A DNA stretch of 64,000 bases from BAIKAL-G1 sp943370385 (GCA_943370385.1 CALRQT020000003.1:186001-250000); one strand, 5' to 3'; positions 54,482 to 63,382 are shown, numbered from the stretch's first letter. Made by a program: numbers and translations. The notes: generated by a model from the letters alone, not told the origin.

Positions 54482-55285
54482 TTAGTTCACACTGAAGGTC
54501 ACCGCCATCACGGCCGTAATGTCCTTGGCAATCGTGCGGGTGTCATAGGAGCCGCTATTACTGGCCTCGGTGGAATTGGGGGCCGTGATCTGGAAGGTGC
54601 CGGTGTCGGCATTGGTGATCGCGCCGATTGAACTTTGGGCCTGGGCGGCAATCGCCTGGGCCCGGTCGCGGGCGTCCTTGGTGGCTTTGGCGAGCATATC
54701 CACCCGTTTTTCGGCCAACTTGGTGAAGGTGTAGGCGGGTTCATTGATCGCCAGGGGCACCCCCAGGCCGATCAGGGCCGGGATTTCGCCAGCCAGGCGA
54801 TTGATCTTGTCCACATCGGCGCTGCTGATCAAGAGGGTCTGGCGGCTGGTCCAGCGGGTCTGGCGCAGCTCGCCCGTGCGGGGATCGCGGATCTCCTCCT
54901 TATCGGAACTCAGGGAGCCCAACTGGAGCTCCTCGGCCTGGAGGCCATGGGCGAGCAAAAAGGCCCGGGTCTGTTGCACCAAGGGCTGCAGCGCCCCGTA
55001 GGACTGCTGCTGGCTGTCGCCCCCCTGGCTCACCACCACCGACCAATCGGCGTAGTCACTGCGGATCCGCTCGGTGCTGGCCCCCGTCACCGTGATCGTG
55101 TCCTTGGCCGTGCGCAGGCCCTTCACCAGCAGGGCACTGGAGCCCATCAGGCCCAGGCCCAACACCGCCATGGCCGTGACCAGGGCGGGGGTGCGGCGCA
55201 GCTGGCGCCCAAGCGGGGCCAGCCTGGAAGCGGTGGAGCGAGCCCTGCCGGCGGGCTGGGGATCGGAGCTGGTGGCTGGGGCCAT
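54482..55285 (-). CDS. SIMPL-domain (DUF541) exported protein
   Basis: 267 aa from ATG 55285. After a 40-residue Pro/Ser/Arg-rich N-terminus comes a transmembrane or signal helix (LVTAMAVLGLGLMGSSALLV). The SIMPL domain follows: TITVTGASTERIRSDYADWS, LAINEPAYTFTKLAEKRVDM and KDARDRAQAIAAQA. Periplasmic or lumenal location is expected; function is unclear in cyanobacteria. The upstream frame to 55486 overlaps non-coding DNA. Confidence 0.85.
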   Translation of the reverse strand: MAPATSSDPQPAGRARSTASRLAPLGRQLRRTPALVTAMAVLGLGLMGSSALLVKGLRTAKDTITVTGASTERIRSDYADWSVVVSQGGDSQQQSYGALQPLVQQTRAFLLAHGLQAEELQLGSLSSDKEEIRDPRTGELRQTRWTSRQTLLISSADVDKINRLAGEIPALIGLGVPLAINEPAYTFTKLAEKRVDMLAKATKDARDRAQAIAAQAQSSIGAITNADTGTFQITAPNSTEASNSGSYDTRTIAKDITAVMAVTFSVN

Positions 55286-55588
55286 GGCACGGGGTGGTGG
55301 AAGGGTCGCCGCCAGGTCCCTGGTGCGGGCCCAGCGGGATGGCCAATCCCATGCTGGAAGCGGCGCCCAGCCCCTGGCAAGGCACGCGCAAGAAGGCCGC
55401 AGCAATGGGGCGACCGGGAGCAGGTGCTTGGACGGGCACCGAGCTAGGCGACAGATATTCGCAATTGCAACTACTATTGAGAACAACCGGCGGCCCGTGT
55501 CCGCCCTTCGGCTGCTGCGGCCGGCCCCCAGGCCTGCCGATCCCCCTACTCCCTACGCCCCCTGCTCCCCTTGGCCGCCCTCCCCACC

Positions 55589-56047
55589 GTGACTGCCGCC
55601 AACCCCCAAGCGGAGGCCCTGCGCAACTCCCTCAATGGCCGGGGCCAACGGCTCACACCCCAGCGCCAGCGGGTGCTGGGCCTGTTCGAGCGCATCGGCG
55701 AAGGCAGCCACCTCAGCGCCGAAGAGGTGCATCAACGGCTGCTCAAGGGCGAGGAGAAGGTGTCCCTGGCCACGGTGTATCGCACCCTGCGCCTGCTCAG
55801 TTCGATGCAACTTCTGCAGGAACTCGAACTCCCCGATGGCGGCCGCCGCTTCGAACTAGCCGGCGACACCAACCGGGACCACCACCATTTGGTGTGCGTG
55901 CGCTGCGGCCAAACCGAAGAATTTGAAAGCCACGACGTGCTCAGGGCCGGCGAACAGGCCGCCGGACTCCATGGCTTCCGCCTGCTCGAATGCGTACTCA
56001 ATGTGCGGGCCGTGTGCCCCAGCTGCGCCCAAGCCGAAGGGGCTTAA
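55589..56047 (+). CDS. zur: Fur-family zinc uptake regulator, Zur-type
   Basis: 152 aa from GTG 55589. Winged helix (QRLTPQRQRVLGLFERIGEG, VSLATVYRTLRLLSSMQLLQ) and dimerisation domain with metal motifs: HHHLVCVRCG near residue 92 and a second CxxC, CPSC, at the end (CPSCAQAEGA). Full Cys/His set, unlike the other Fur-family gene at 29845. The Zur call rests on the neighbourhood (CobW GTPase, znuC, znuB), not on sequence alone. Confidence 0.83.
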   Translation: MTAANPQAEALRNSLNGRGQRLTPQRQRVLGLFERIGEGSHLSAEEVHQRLLKGEEKVSLATVYRTLRLLSSMQLLQELELPDGGRRFELAGDTNRDHHHLVCVRCGQTEEFESHDVLRAGEQAAGLHGFRLLECVLNVRAVCPSCAQAEGA

Positions 56048-56117
56048 ATCAATCTAAAGAAGGGAAGCAGAACGAGCTCCCTAACCAGGGCAGACGACGT
56101 TGGCATTTACGCGAGCG

Positions 56118-56270
56118 TCAACGGCCCTGGGGGTAACGCCGAACGGGCACAGGCACCAGCACGGGCTGCATCAGGCCGCCACCGCCGTTGTCGTCATCGG
56201 AGCCCTCCACGAGCCACCACACCAAACCCAACATCACCATGACGACTGAGAACAACACGAGCTCCGTCAT
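56118..56270 (-). CDS. Small single-span membrane protein in the zinc locus
   Basis: 50 aa from ATG 56270. One N-terminal helix (LVLFSVVMVMLGLVWWLV), then an acidic/glycine stretch (EGSDDDNGGGG) and a short tail (MQPVLVPVPVRRYPQGR). Convergent with zur and in line with the CobW gene upstream. I cannot name a family. The compact hydrophobic design and ATG start support it. Confidence 0.5.
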   Translation of the reverse strand: MTELVLFSVVMVMLGLVWWLVEGSDDDNGGGGLMQPVLVPVPVRRYPQGR

Positions 56271-56455
56271 GCAGTCGCCTTGAAGTCACCAAACCTTAGC
56301 CAGGATGGCAAGGTCTGGTGTGTCATCGGCTGCCGAATGCCGGGTGGGGTTCCCGCCTACGGACAGGTGAGCTGATCGGGGCCCGAGGGGCAACCCCAAC
56401 GGATTGGACTGGCTCCACAGAGCTTTGGCAGCAAGCCGCTCCCCAGCCTGGGCGC

Positions 56456-57772
56456 TCAGCCGAAACCCTTGCCGGCATCCTTAGCGACGCAAGCCTGCAG
56501 TTGCTGGCGCAGTTTGCGGTGGTTGAGGTCGCGGCCGATCAACACCAGCTGGTTCTTGCGCTCCCCATCCCATTCGGTGTCGTCGATCGAGAAGCGTTTG
56601 CCGGCCAGGTGGAACACATGGCGCCGCTCACTTTCGTTGAACCAGAGGATGCCCTTGGCCCGGAACACGCCGCTGGGCAGCTGGTTATCGAGGAAGTTCT
56701 GGAACTTGCGCAGGGCAAAGGGTCCGTCGCTGCTGAAGGAAAGGGACGTGAAGCCCTCAATCGCCAGGTGGTCGGCGGCCCGTTGCACGGGATCGTCGGC
56801 TAAGGCGGCGTCGCTGGGGCCGTGGTCGTGGCCGGTGACTTGGTCGTGGCCGGTGCCATGGTCGTGGCTGCAGTGGCCGTGGTCATGGTCACAGGCGCTG
56901 TGGTCGGCCTCAGCCGGGTGGGCGGCCGCGCCGTGATCGTGCTGGTGGCCGTGATCGTGAGAATGGCCATGCCCATGGCTGTGACTATTGCCGTGGTCAT
57001 GGCTGTGACCATGCCCATGGCCGTGGTCATGGGCCGGCTTGGCTTCGCCGGCCGCCACCACCCGATCCGACTCAAACAACCCCACGCTCAGCAGCAGGGG
57101 CAGGGCCACCTCGCCGTGGTTGGAGCGCAGGATGCGGGCGTCAGGTTTGATCTCCTTGAGGTGGCTCTCCAGGGCCGTGAGCCGCTCCTCGCTGACCAGA
57201 TCGCACTTATTCAGCAGCAGGATGTCGCCGTACACCACCTGGGCCCGGGCCACCTCACCCTGGTCAATTGTGTCGCTGAAGTTTTCAGCATCGATCAGGG
57301 TGATGATCGAATCGAGCCGGGTGGCATCGCGCAGGTCGCTGCCCAGGAAGGTCATCGCCACCGGCAGGGGGTCGGCCAGGCCCGTGGTTTCCACCACCAG
57401 GTAGTCCACCGGCTCGGGCCGCTCCAGGATCCGATACACCGCCTCGAGCAACTCGCCATTGATCGAGCAGCAGATGCAGCCATTGCTTAGCTCCACCATG
57501 TCTTCGCCAGTGGCGATGATCAGGTCGTTATCGATGCCGATTTCGCCGAATTCATTCACCAATACGGCGGTTTTGAGCCCCTGTTGGTTACTGAGGATGT
57601 GGTTCAGCAGGGTGGTTTTGCCAGCGCCGAGAAAGCCGGTGATAATCGTCACCGGCAGGCTGGTTTGGCGGAGGGCCGCTCCAGCGAGGCTGTCTTCACC
57701 CGTGGCGGAAGAGGCGCCGGATCCGGCTGCCGCAGCCGACCCGGTCGATGCTCGCGAAGCCGTGCTGGTCAT
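56456..57772 (-). CDS. CobW/COG0523-family metallochaperone GTPase with a His-rich insert
   Basis: 438 aa from ATG 57772. G-domain with Walker A ITGFLGAGKTTLLNHIL, the Cys-rich metal site NGCICCSINGEL, VETTGLADPLPV and the NKCD nucleotide motif. The inter-domain linker holds about 90 residues with dozens of His in HDHGHGHGHSHDHG-type repeats, then the CobW C-terminal domain (GILWFNESERRHVFHLAGKR). COG0523 proteins next to zur usually allocate zinc under limitation. Divergent from znuC, with a 202-base gap where I saw no palindromic Zur box. Confidence 0.9.
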   Translation of the reverse strand: MTSTASRASTGSAAAAGSGASSATGEDSLAGAALRQTSLPVTIITGFLGAGKTTLLNHILSNQQGLKTAVLVNEFGEIGIDNDLIIATGEDMVELSNGCICCSINGELLEAVYRILERPEPVDYLVVETTGLADPLPVAMTFLGSDLRDATRLDSIITLIDAENFSDTIDQGEVARAQVVYGDILLLNKCDLVSEERLTALESHLKEIKPDARILRSNHGEVALPLLLSVGLFESDRVVAAGEAKPAHDHGHGHGHSHDHGNSHSHGHGHSHDHGHQHDHGAAAHPAEADHSACDHDHGHCSHDHGTGHDQVTGHDHGPSDAALADDPVQRAADHLAIEGFTSLSFSSDGPFALRKFQNFLDNQLPSGVFRAKGILWFNESERRHVFHLAGKRFSIDDTEWDGERKNQLVLIGRDLNHRKLRQQLQACVAKDAGKGFG

Positions 57773-57974
57773 GCCAACTAAAAAAAGCGATTGCCCCACT
57801 GTGGCACTGCCCTAAGGAAAAGGCCGGCCGGCCCTCCCCACCCAAAAGCTGGACTCGCCAGGGCGGTTTCGCCAAGAATTCGCCAAGAAGCGGTAGGGGC
57901 TGAGGCTGGGGGGCCAGCCGGGGAGGAGCTCGTCCCACGCTGGTTAGCTTGAGGTCTGTTTCCAGGCAGGGCGG

Positions 57975-58670
57975 TTGAGCCTCGCGGTCGAACAGGTTGG
58001 GGTGCGCCGCGGCAGCGACCTGGCGATCGAGGCGGTGAGCTTCGAGCTCCAAAGCGGCAGCCTCACGGCCCTGGTGGGCCCCAACGGGGCCGGCAAAAGC
58101 ACCCTGCTGCTGGCGATCGCCGGCCAATTGCCCCTGGAGTCGGGCTTCATCAAGCTCGATGGCCAGCCCCTCACCCTGCCCCTGGCCCGCCGCCAGCTGG
58201 CCCTGATGCCCCAGCGGGGCGAGATCGCCTGGGGGTTCCCGATCACGGTGCGGGAGTTGGTGGGCCTGGGGCGTTTGGTGGCGGCCCGCCCCGGCTGCTG
58301 CGACGTGGAGGCAGCCCTGCAACGGGTGGGCCTGGCTGGCCTAGCCCAGCGGCGCCTCGACCAGCTCTCCGGCGGCCAGCAGCAACGGGCCCTGCTGGCC
58401 CGCACCCTGGTGCAACCGGCCCAGGTGTTGCTGCTCGATGAACCCTGCGCCGCCATCGACCCGCCCGCCCGCACGGCCCTGTTGCAGGTGATGGGCCAGC
58501 TGCGCGATGCCGGCCTCACCCTGCTGGTTTCCAGCCACGATTGGGGCCACGACCTCGATGCCTACGACCGGGTGCTGGTGCTCGATCGCCGGCTGCTCGC
58601 CGATGGCACCCCCCAGCAGGTGCGGCGGGCCCTGGGGGACCTGCGGGTGGGCAACCACCGCTGCGGTTAG
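57975..58670 (+). CDS. znuC: Zinc ABC transporter ATPase ZnuC
   Basis: 231 aa. Walker A GPNGAGKSTLL, Q-loop region MPQRGEIAWGFPITV, signature LSGGQQQRALLAR, Walker B VLLLDEPCAAID, switch His in SSHDWGHD. Belongs to the metal (Zn/Mn) uptake ATPase group; zinc is inferred from zur and CobW nearby. TTG start. Followed by znuB at 66 bases; the binding protein ZnuA is not in the window. Confidence 0.88.
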   Translation: MSLAVEQVGVRRGSDLAIEAVSFELQSGSLTALVGPNGAGKSTLLLAIAGQLPLESGFIKLDGQPLTLPLARRQLALMPQRGEIAWGFPITVRELVGLGRLVAARPGCCDVEAALQRVGLAGLAQRRLDQLSGGQQQRALLARTLVQPAQVLLLDEPCAAIDPPARTALLQVMGQLRDAGLTLLVSSHDWGHDLDAYDRVLVLDRRLLADGTPQQVRRALGDLRVGNHRCG

Positions 58671-58735
58671 CCCAGCCGCTTGGGCGCCCCATTCGGCAAT
58701 CTGGAGGGCCCTGGCCAAATTCCGCCCCCAAGCCT

Positions 58736-59539
58736 ATGGATCGCTGGTGGGCCCTGCCCTTGCTCCTGGCCCTGCTGATCGGGGCCCTTTGCCCCCTGGC
58801 CGGCACCCTGCTGTTGGTGCAGCGGCGCCTGTTCCTGGCCAATTTGATCTCCCACGCGGTGCTGCCTGGCCTGGCCCTGGCCGTGGCCCTGGGCCTATCT
58901 CCCGGGGTGGGCGGCATGGTCAGCGGCGTGGCCGGGGCCCTGGTGGCGGAGCGCCTGAGCCAGGGCAGCAAACCGGGCGACAGCCGGGATGAGGCCGTGC
59001 TCAACACCGTGCTAGCCGGCTTTCTGGGCCTGGGTGTGCTGCTGATCCCCCTATTGCACATCCGGGTGGATCTCGAAGCAATCCTGTTTGGCGACCTGCT
59101 GGCTGCCGGCCCCGGCGATCTGGCCGGCGGCCTGGCCGCCCTGGCCGCGGTGGGGGCCCTGCTGGGTTGGCGCTACCACCAGCTGGTCTTCCTCGGCGTC
59201 GATCCGGTGGGGGCGGCCAGCGCCGGCTTGCCGGTGCGGAGCCTGCGCCTGTGGATGACCCTGGCCACCGCCTTCACCGTAGTAAGCGCCATGACCGCCG
59301 TGGGGGTGGTGCTGGTGATCGCCCTGATGGGGGCGCCGGCCCTGGTGGCCCTGGTGGGGGCCCGCTCCTTGAAACAAGCCCTGCTGCGGGCCGGCCTGAT
59401 CGGCATGGGGTTGAGCGCCCTGGGCTTCGGCCTGGCGATCCAGCCGGCGATCAACCTGCCGCCGGGGCCGGTGATCGCCCTGCTCTGCCTGGCCCTGCTG
59501 CCCCTGGCCCAGGTCCTGCGCCGGGCCCAGGCCTCCTGA
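58736..59539 (+). CDS. znuB: Zinc ABC transporter permease ZnuB
   Basis: 267 aa, about eight helices, ABC-3 family. Conserved LVQRRLFLANLISHAVLPGLALA near the N-terminus and DEAVLNTVLAGFLGLGVLL, with GVVLVIALMGAPALVALV later. The frame is open to 58541 inside znuC, but ATG 58736 starts the family N-terminus (MDRWWALPLLLALL). The stop codon lies in the first unit of a 20-bp repeat. Confidence 0.9.
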   Translation: MDRWWALPLLLALLIGALCPLAGTLLLVQRRLFLANLISHAVLPGLALAVALGLSPGVGGMVSGVAGALVAERLSQGSKPGDSRDEAVLNTVLAGFLGLGVLLIPLLHIRVDLEAILFGDLLAAGPGDLAGGLAALAAVGALLGWRYHQLVFLGVDPVGAASAGLPVRSLRLWMTLATAFTVVSAMTAVGVVLVIALMGAPALVALVGARSLKQALLRAGLIGMGLSALGFGLAIQPAINLPPGPVIALLCLALLPLAQVLRRAQAS

Positions 59540-59561
59540 GTCGGGCCCAGGCCTCCTGAGT
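59522..59561. repeat. 20-bp direct duplication spanning the znuB stop codon
   Basis: CGGGCCCAGGCCTCCTGAGT is present twice in tandem (59522-59541, 59542-59561), so the terminal codons and stop of znuB are duplicated. Confidence 0.93.
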
Positions 59562-59606
59562 CGGGGCTGACCGAGGCGCCCAAGGGCAAACCGGGCCAGG
59601 GTGGGT

Positions 59607-60086
59607 CTAGGCAGCCCCGAACCAGTCGGGCAAGGCTTCGTAGTAGGCGGCGTTCTTCTCGTTTTCACGGGCCTCCACCTTCACGCAGCAGGTGCGGCCG
59701 CCATCGCGGTCCCCCAGCAGGGCATTGGCCCAACCCCACACCAACTCGGCGCTGGCCTCCATGCCCACATTGGCCATCACCCGCAAATCGAGGGCGCCCT
59801 GGTCGTGCAGGGCCTGCCATTGGGGCAGCAGGGGGTCGTCGGCGTTGACGAGAAAGGTGTGGTCGAACTGCTCAGCCAATTGGGCTTCTAGGGCCTTGAG
59901 GCTGGAGAAATCAACGACAAAGCCATAGCCGTCGAGCTCGCTGGCCTCAAACCAGCAGGTGAAACTGCGGCTGTAGCCATGCACAAAGCGGCAGTGGCCC
60001 GGATGGCGCCACTGGCGATGGCAGCAGGGATAGCCGCTAAAGGTTTTGCTGCAACGGAACGCTGATGGGCGGCGGGGGGCGGTCAT
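59607..60086 (-). CDS. queD: 6-carboxytetrahydropterin synthase (QueD-like)
   Basis: Queuosine/preQ0 pathway enzyme, PTPS fold, 159 aa. Cysteine-rich N-terminus (FSGYPCCHRQWRHPGHC), zinc-region motif FVHGYSRSF, then DFSSLKALEAQLAEQFDHTF and VKVEARENEKNAAYY. The usual HGH zinc pair reads HGY here, so one ligand seems replaced. It shares the gap with the divergent hisIE. Confidence 0.85.
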   Translation of the reverse strand: MTAPRRPSAFRCSKTFSGYPCCHRQWRHPGHCRFVHGYSRSFTCWFEASELDGYGFVVDFSSLKALEAQLAEQFDHTFLVNADDPLLPQWQALHDQGALDLRVMANVGMEASAELVWGWANALLGDRDGGRTCCVKVEARENEKNAAYYEALPDWFGAA

Positions 60087-60123
60087 CAGGCGGGGACGGG
60101 CTGTTGCGGGAGGATCAGGGCAG

Positions 60124-60816
60124 ATGGAACAGCAACCCTTGCAGGCATCATTTCAGCCCCCTGACCCGGCCTGGCTCGGCCAGCTCCGCTTCAACGACGC
60201 CGGCCTGATCCCGGCCATCGCCCAGGACTGGCTCGATGGGGCCGTGCTGATGGTGGCCTGGATGAACCACGAAGCCCTCGAGCGCACCCTGGCCAGCGGC
60301 GAGGTGCACTACTGGAGCCGCTCCCGGGCCGAGCTCTGGCACAAGGGTGCCAGCAGCGGCCATTTCCAAAAACTGCGCGGCCTCCGCTACGACTGCGACG
60401 CCGATGTGCTGCTGCTCACGATTGAGCAGGTGGGCGATGTGGCCTGCCACACGGGGGCCCGCAGCTGCTTCTTTGGCGAGGATGCCGCCGCCGCCGGGGG
60501 CCCCGGGGCCCTGCCGCCACCGGCCGATGTCTGCAGCGAGCTCTCGCGGGTGATCGAAGGCCGCCGCGCCACTCCCGAGCCCGGCAGCTACACCAACCGG
60601 CTTCTAGAGGGCGGCGACAACCGCATCCTCAAAAAGATCGGCGAGGAATGCGCCGAATTCGTGATGGCCTGCAAGGACGACAACCCGGCCGAGATCGCCG
60701 GCGAAGCCGCCGACATTGTGTTCCACATGCAGGTGGCCCTGGCCCACCACGGCGTCCCCTGGCGCCAGGTGCAGGAAGTGCTGGCCGAGCGCCGTGGCGC
60801 CCCCCGGCGCCCTTAG
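60124..60816 (+). CDS. hisIE: Bifunctional phosphoribosyl-AMP cyclohydrolase / phosphoribosyl-ATP pyrophosphatase HisIE
   Basis: Steps two and three of histidine biosynthesis fused, 230 aa. HisI domain (about 20-130): MVAWMNHEALERTLASGEVH, YWSRSRAELWHKGASSGH, LRYDCDADVLLL, CHTGARSCFF. HisE domain (about 140-230): LSRVIEGRRATPEPGSYTNR, KKIGEECAEFVMACKD, EAADIVFHMQVAL. ATG 60124. The stop lies in the first unit of a 27-bp repeat. Confidence 0.96.
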   Translation: MEQQPLQASFQPPDPAWLGQLRFNDAGLIPAIAQDWLDGAVLMVAWMNHEALERTLASGEVHYWSRSRAELWHKGASSGHFQKLRGLRYDCDADVLLLTIEQVGDVACHTGARSCFFGEDAAAAGGPGALPPPADVCSELSRVIEGRRATPEPGSYTNRLLEGGDNRILKKIGEECAEFVMACKDDNPAEIAGEAADIVFHMQVALAHHGVPWRQVQEVLAERRGAPRRP

Positions 60817-60859
60817 CAAACCGGAGCCCCCAGGCGCCATTAGCAAACCGGCGCCCCCC
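60806..60859. repeat. 27-bp tandem duplication spanning the hisIE stop codon
   Basis: Two near-identical 27-bp units at 60806-60832 and 60833-60859, each containing TTAGCAAACCGG. The hisIE stop (60814-60816) lies in the first. Confidence 0.85.
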
Positions 60860-60885
60860 GGACACCCCTATCTATCCGCCGCCAA

Positions 60886-61665
60886 CTAGGGCTCCAGCCC
60901 TGGTTGGCGCAGCAGCCAGCGCAGGGTGGCCCGGTCCCGGGGGCTCAGGGACAACACGGGCCGGGCCGTGGGACTCACCGCCATCACATCGCCGCCCTGG
61001 TCGCTGTGGCCCCAAAGGCCGAAGGCATGGCCCAGTTCATGCAGGCTGGTGGCCTGGATCGCCTCGGGCCGCTGGCCGGGGCTAATCAGCACCTCCACTA
61101 GGGGCTCCAGCTGCCACTGGCCCAGCCGCTGCACCTGGCGCAGCTCCAGCAGGGCGCGGCCGTGGCTGGCCCTCAAGGCCCCATCGGGCCCGGACTTCAG
61201 GGGAGGCCTACGGCGCCAGAGGCGCACCTGGGCCTGGTCGGCCGTGGCAACCCTCTGAATCGGCAGCTCGCCTTGCCAGGTGGCCAGCGCCGCCTCCACG
61301 GCCCGCTGCCAGCGCGCCTCAAACGTGCTGGCTGGAGTGCCTGAAGCCAACGGTTCGATCCAAACGCACCATGAAGAGCGCACCGGCCAGCCAGCCGCGG
61401 TGGGTTTCAAGTGTTGGCGGTAATCGCCGCCGCCGGCATCCCCCCCCGGCAGGTGCGAAGCCTGGGCCCCTTCCTCGACTAGCCGATCGGCTTGCCTAGG
61501 GGTGGGGCCGGCCCCAGTCCCTGGCTCAGGGGCAATCCAAGGCCGGCTTTGCTGTAATGGCGCACAATCAAAACGGGAGGCTGGTAAAGCCCCGCCAGAG
61601 CTGGCCCCCTGGCGCAGCAGGGGCGGCGGCTCGGGCGAGGGCACCGGCAGGGGCACGGGCTGCAC
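60886..61665 (-). CDS. Matrixin-like zinc metalloprotease (metzincin)
   Basis: 259 aa. The active-site motif HELGHAFGLWGHS (HExxHxxGxxH) and a downstream Met-turn (DVMAVSPTARP) define a metzincin. The N-terminal half is Pro/Gly-rich and looks unstructured. A matrixin/predicted-Zn-protease fold is likely for about residues 95-255 (VRSSWCVWIEPL, AVEAALATWQGELPIQRVA). No clear signal peptide from this start, so the start or export route is uncertain. Downstream of the DUF2214 gene by 27 bases, on the same strand. Confidence 0.8.
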   Translation of the reverse strand: MQPVPLPVPSPEPPPLLRQGASSGGALPASRFDCAPLQQSRPWIAPEPGTGAGPTPRQADRLVEEGAQASHLPGGDAGGGDYRQHLKPTAAGWPVRSSWCVWIEPLASGTPASTFEARWQRAVEAALATWQGELPIQRVATADQAQVRLWRRRPPLKSGPDGALRASHGRALLELRQVQRLGQWQLEPLVEVLISPGQRPEAIQATSLHELGHAFGLWGHSDQGGDVMAVSPTARPVLSLSPRDRATLRWLLRQPGLEP

Positions 61666-61692
61666 AGGGCGGAGGGGAACCAGGGCCTGGCC

Positions 61693-62226
61693 TCAGGCCG
61701 GCAGGCCCACGCCCCGGGCCATCAACACCGCCATCATCGGAATCAGGGCAAAGCCCACCAATTCGATGTTCAAAATCCAGCCCAGGCGCTGGGCGAGGGC
61801 CTCGCTCACCTGGGGCAACTCGCCCTTGCGCAGGGGGATCGCCCAGAGGATGTAGGTGACGGTGGGATAGAGGGACAGGGCTCCCACCGACAGGTAAGCC
61901 CCCACCTTCCACCAGAACAGGGGGTTATGGGTATAGAACTCGCTGCCCTGGCCGAAATAGAGAACCCGCAGGATGCCGCTGCCAAGCAGGGCTAGCGCTG
62001 CCAGGCCGTACACCACATCGGTGATCACCATGGTGATGGCGTCCTTGCGGTCTGGGTTGGGCCGGATCAGGCGCCGCTCCAACACCAGGGCCCCGAAGCA
62101 AACCATGAAGCTGAGGTAGTGGACATAGGCCACGGCGGCCCTGGGCAGCAGGTCGCCAGGCAGGCCCAAGGGCAAGGTGCTGAACAGATCGCTGATGGGT
62201 GCGGCAAACCCGACCATGGGGCTCAA
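61693..62226 (-). CDS. DUF2214-family integral membrane protein
   Basis: 177 aa with four hydrophobic helices (AAVAYVHYLSFMVCFGALVL, TDVVYGLAALALLGSGILRV, FWWKVGAYLSVGALSL and a C-terminal GFALIPMMAVLMARG). The pattern matches DUF2214 membrane proteins; function unknown. Divergent from the sigma factor gene. Probably in one unit with the metzincin gene. Confidence 0.8.
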   Translation of the reverse strand: MSPMVGFAAPISDLFSTLPLGLPGDLLPRAAVAYVHYLSFMVCFGALVLERRLIRPNPDRKDAITMVITDVVYGLAALALLGSGILRVLYFGQGSEFYTHNPLFWWKVGAYLSVGALSLYPTVTYILWAIPLRKGELPQVSEALAQRLGWILNIELVGFALIPMMAVLMARGVGLPA

Positions 62227-62458
62227 GAGGCTGGGGCCCTGACCGTAGCGAGGTCCAGCATCCGCCGTGCCGGGTCGCGCCGGGGACGCGGAGATGCTGA
62301 CGGGGACAGCCCCGATTGCAAATGTGTGGAAATACTTGCGCCACGAAAACCAGTTAATCGGCCCAAAAAGGGAGAAAAAGCGAAAGTCCGAAGCCTTTCA
62401 GTTGCTTCCAGCAAAGGCTGAAATACGCCCTATGTTCTTTTCAGTGCCTGGGGTAGAA

Positions 62459-63382
62459 ATGGCGAGTTCGCTGAGTGCGTATTTAGGAGAAATTGGTCGT
62501 CACCAATTGCTCACACCCGAACAGGAGCTCACCTTGGGCCGCAAGGTTCAGGCCTTGGTTGAGCTGCAGGAACGCTGCAGCAGCGCCGGTGGCGTGGGGG
62601 AAGCCTGCAGCTACGACGATGTGGAAAAGCGCACCATGCGCCTGGGGGAACGGGCCAAAACCCAAATGATCACGGCCAACCTGCGCCTGGTCGTGAACCT
62701 GGCCAAGCGCTACCAGGGCAAGGGCTTGGACCTGCTTGACCTAATCCAGGAAGGCACCTTGGGCCTCACCCGGGCGGTCGAGAAATACGACCCCACCCGC
62801 GGCCACAGATTCAGTACTTATGCCTATTGGTGGATTCGCCAGGGTCTCAACCGGGCCCTCTCCACCCAAAGCCGCACCATCCGCATTCCCGTGAATGTGA
62901 ATGAAAAACTGACGCGGCTGCGGGCCGCCAAGGCACGCTTGCTGCAGAGCAATGGCCTGCTGCCCAGCCCCCGGGAGTTGGCCGCCGCCATGGCCATTCC
63001 CCTGGAAGAAGTGGAAGAGCTGCTCGGTTGTGAACTGCGCAGCGTCACCGTGAGCCTGCAGGGGGTGCTGAAATCGAAATCTGATCCCACCGAGCTGGTG
63101 GATGTGCTGCCCAGCAATGAAATGGCCCCGATGGAGCGGGCCGAACTGGCCGAACGCAGCGCCTCGGCCTGGACCTTGCTGGACGAGTCCAACCTCACCC
63201 CCAAGGAACGCACGGTGGTGATGCTGCGCTTCGGCCTCGATGGCGGCAACGAATGGCGCACCCTGGCCGAGGTGGCCCGCCAACTGGGCTGCAGCCGCGA
63301 GTACTGCCGCCAGGTGGTGCAACGGGCCCTGCGCAAGCTTCGCAAGACCGGCATCCAGAGCGGTCTTGTTGAGGTCGATTGA
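62459..63382 (+). CDS. Group 2 RNA polymerase sigma factor (sigma70 family)
   Basis: 307 aa from ATG 62459; no region 1.1. Regions 1.2 (SLSAYLGEIGRHQLLTPEQE), 2 (LRLVVNLAKRYQGKGLDLLD, YDPTRGHRFSTYAYWWIRQG), 3 (LTRLRAAKARLLQS) and 4 (ERTVVMLRFGLDGG, CSREYCRQVVQRALRKLRK) are intact. Such non-essential primary-like sigma factors respond to light, stress or circadian cues in cyanobacteria. ATG 62432 is a nearby alternative; the frame is open further upstream but reads as leader DNA. Confidence 0.93.
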   Translation: MASSLSAYLGEIGRHQLLTPEQELTLGRKVQALVELQERCSSAGGVGEACSYDDVEKRTMRLGERAKTQMITANLRLVVNLAKRYQGKGLDLLDLIQEGTLGLTRAVEKYDPTRGHRFSTYAYWWIRQGLNRALSTQSRTIRIPVNVNEKLTRLRAAKARLLQSNGLLPSPRELAAAMAIPLEEVEELLGCELRSVTVSLQGVLKSKSDPTELVDVLPSNEMAPMERAELAERSASAWTLLDESNLTPKERTVVMLRFGLDGGNEWRTLAEVARQLGCSREYCRQVVQRALRKLRKTGIQSGLVEVD

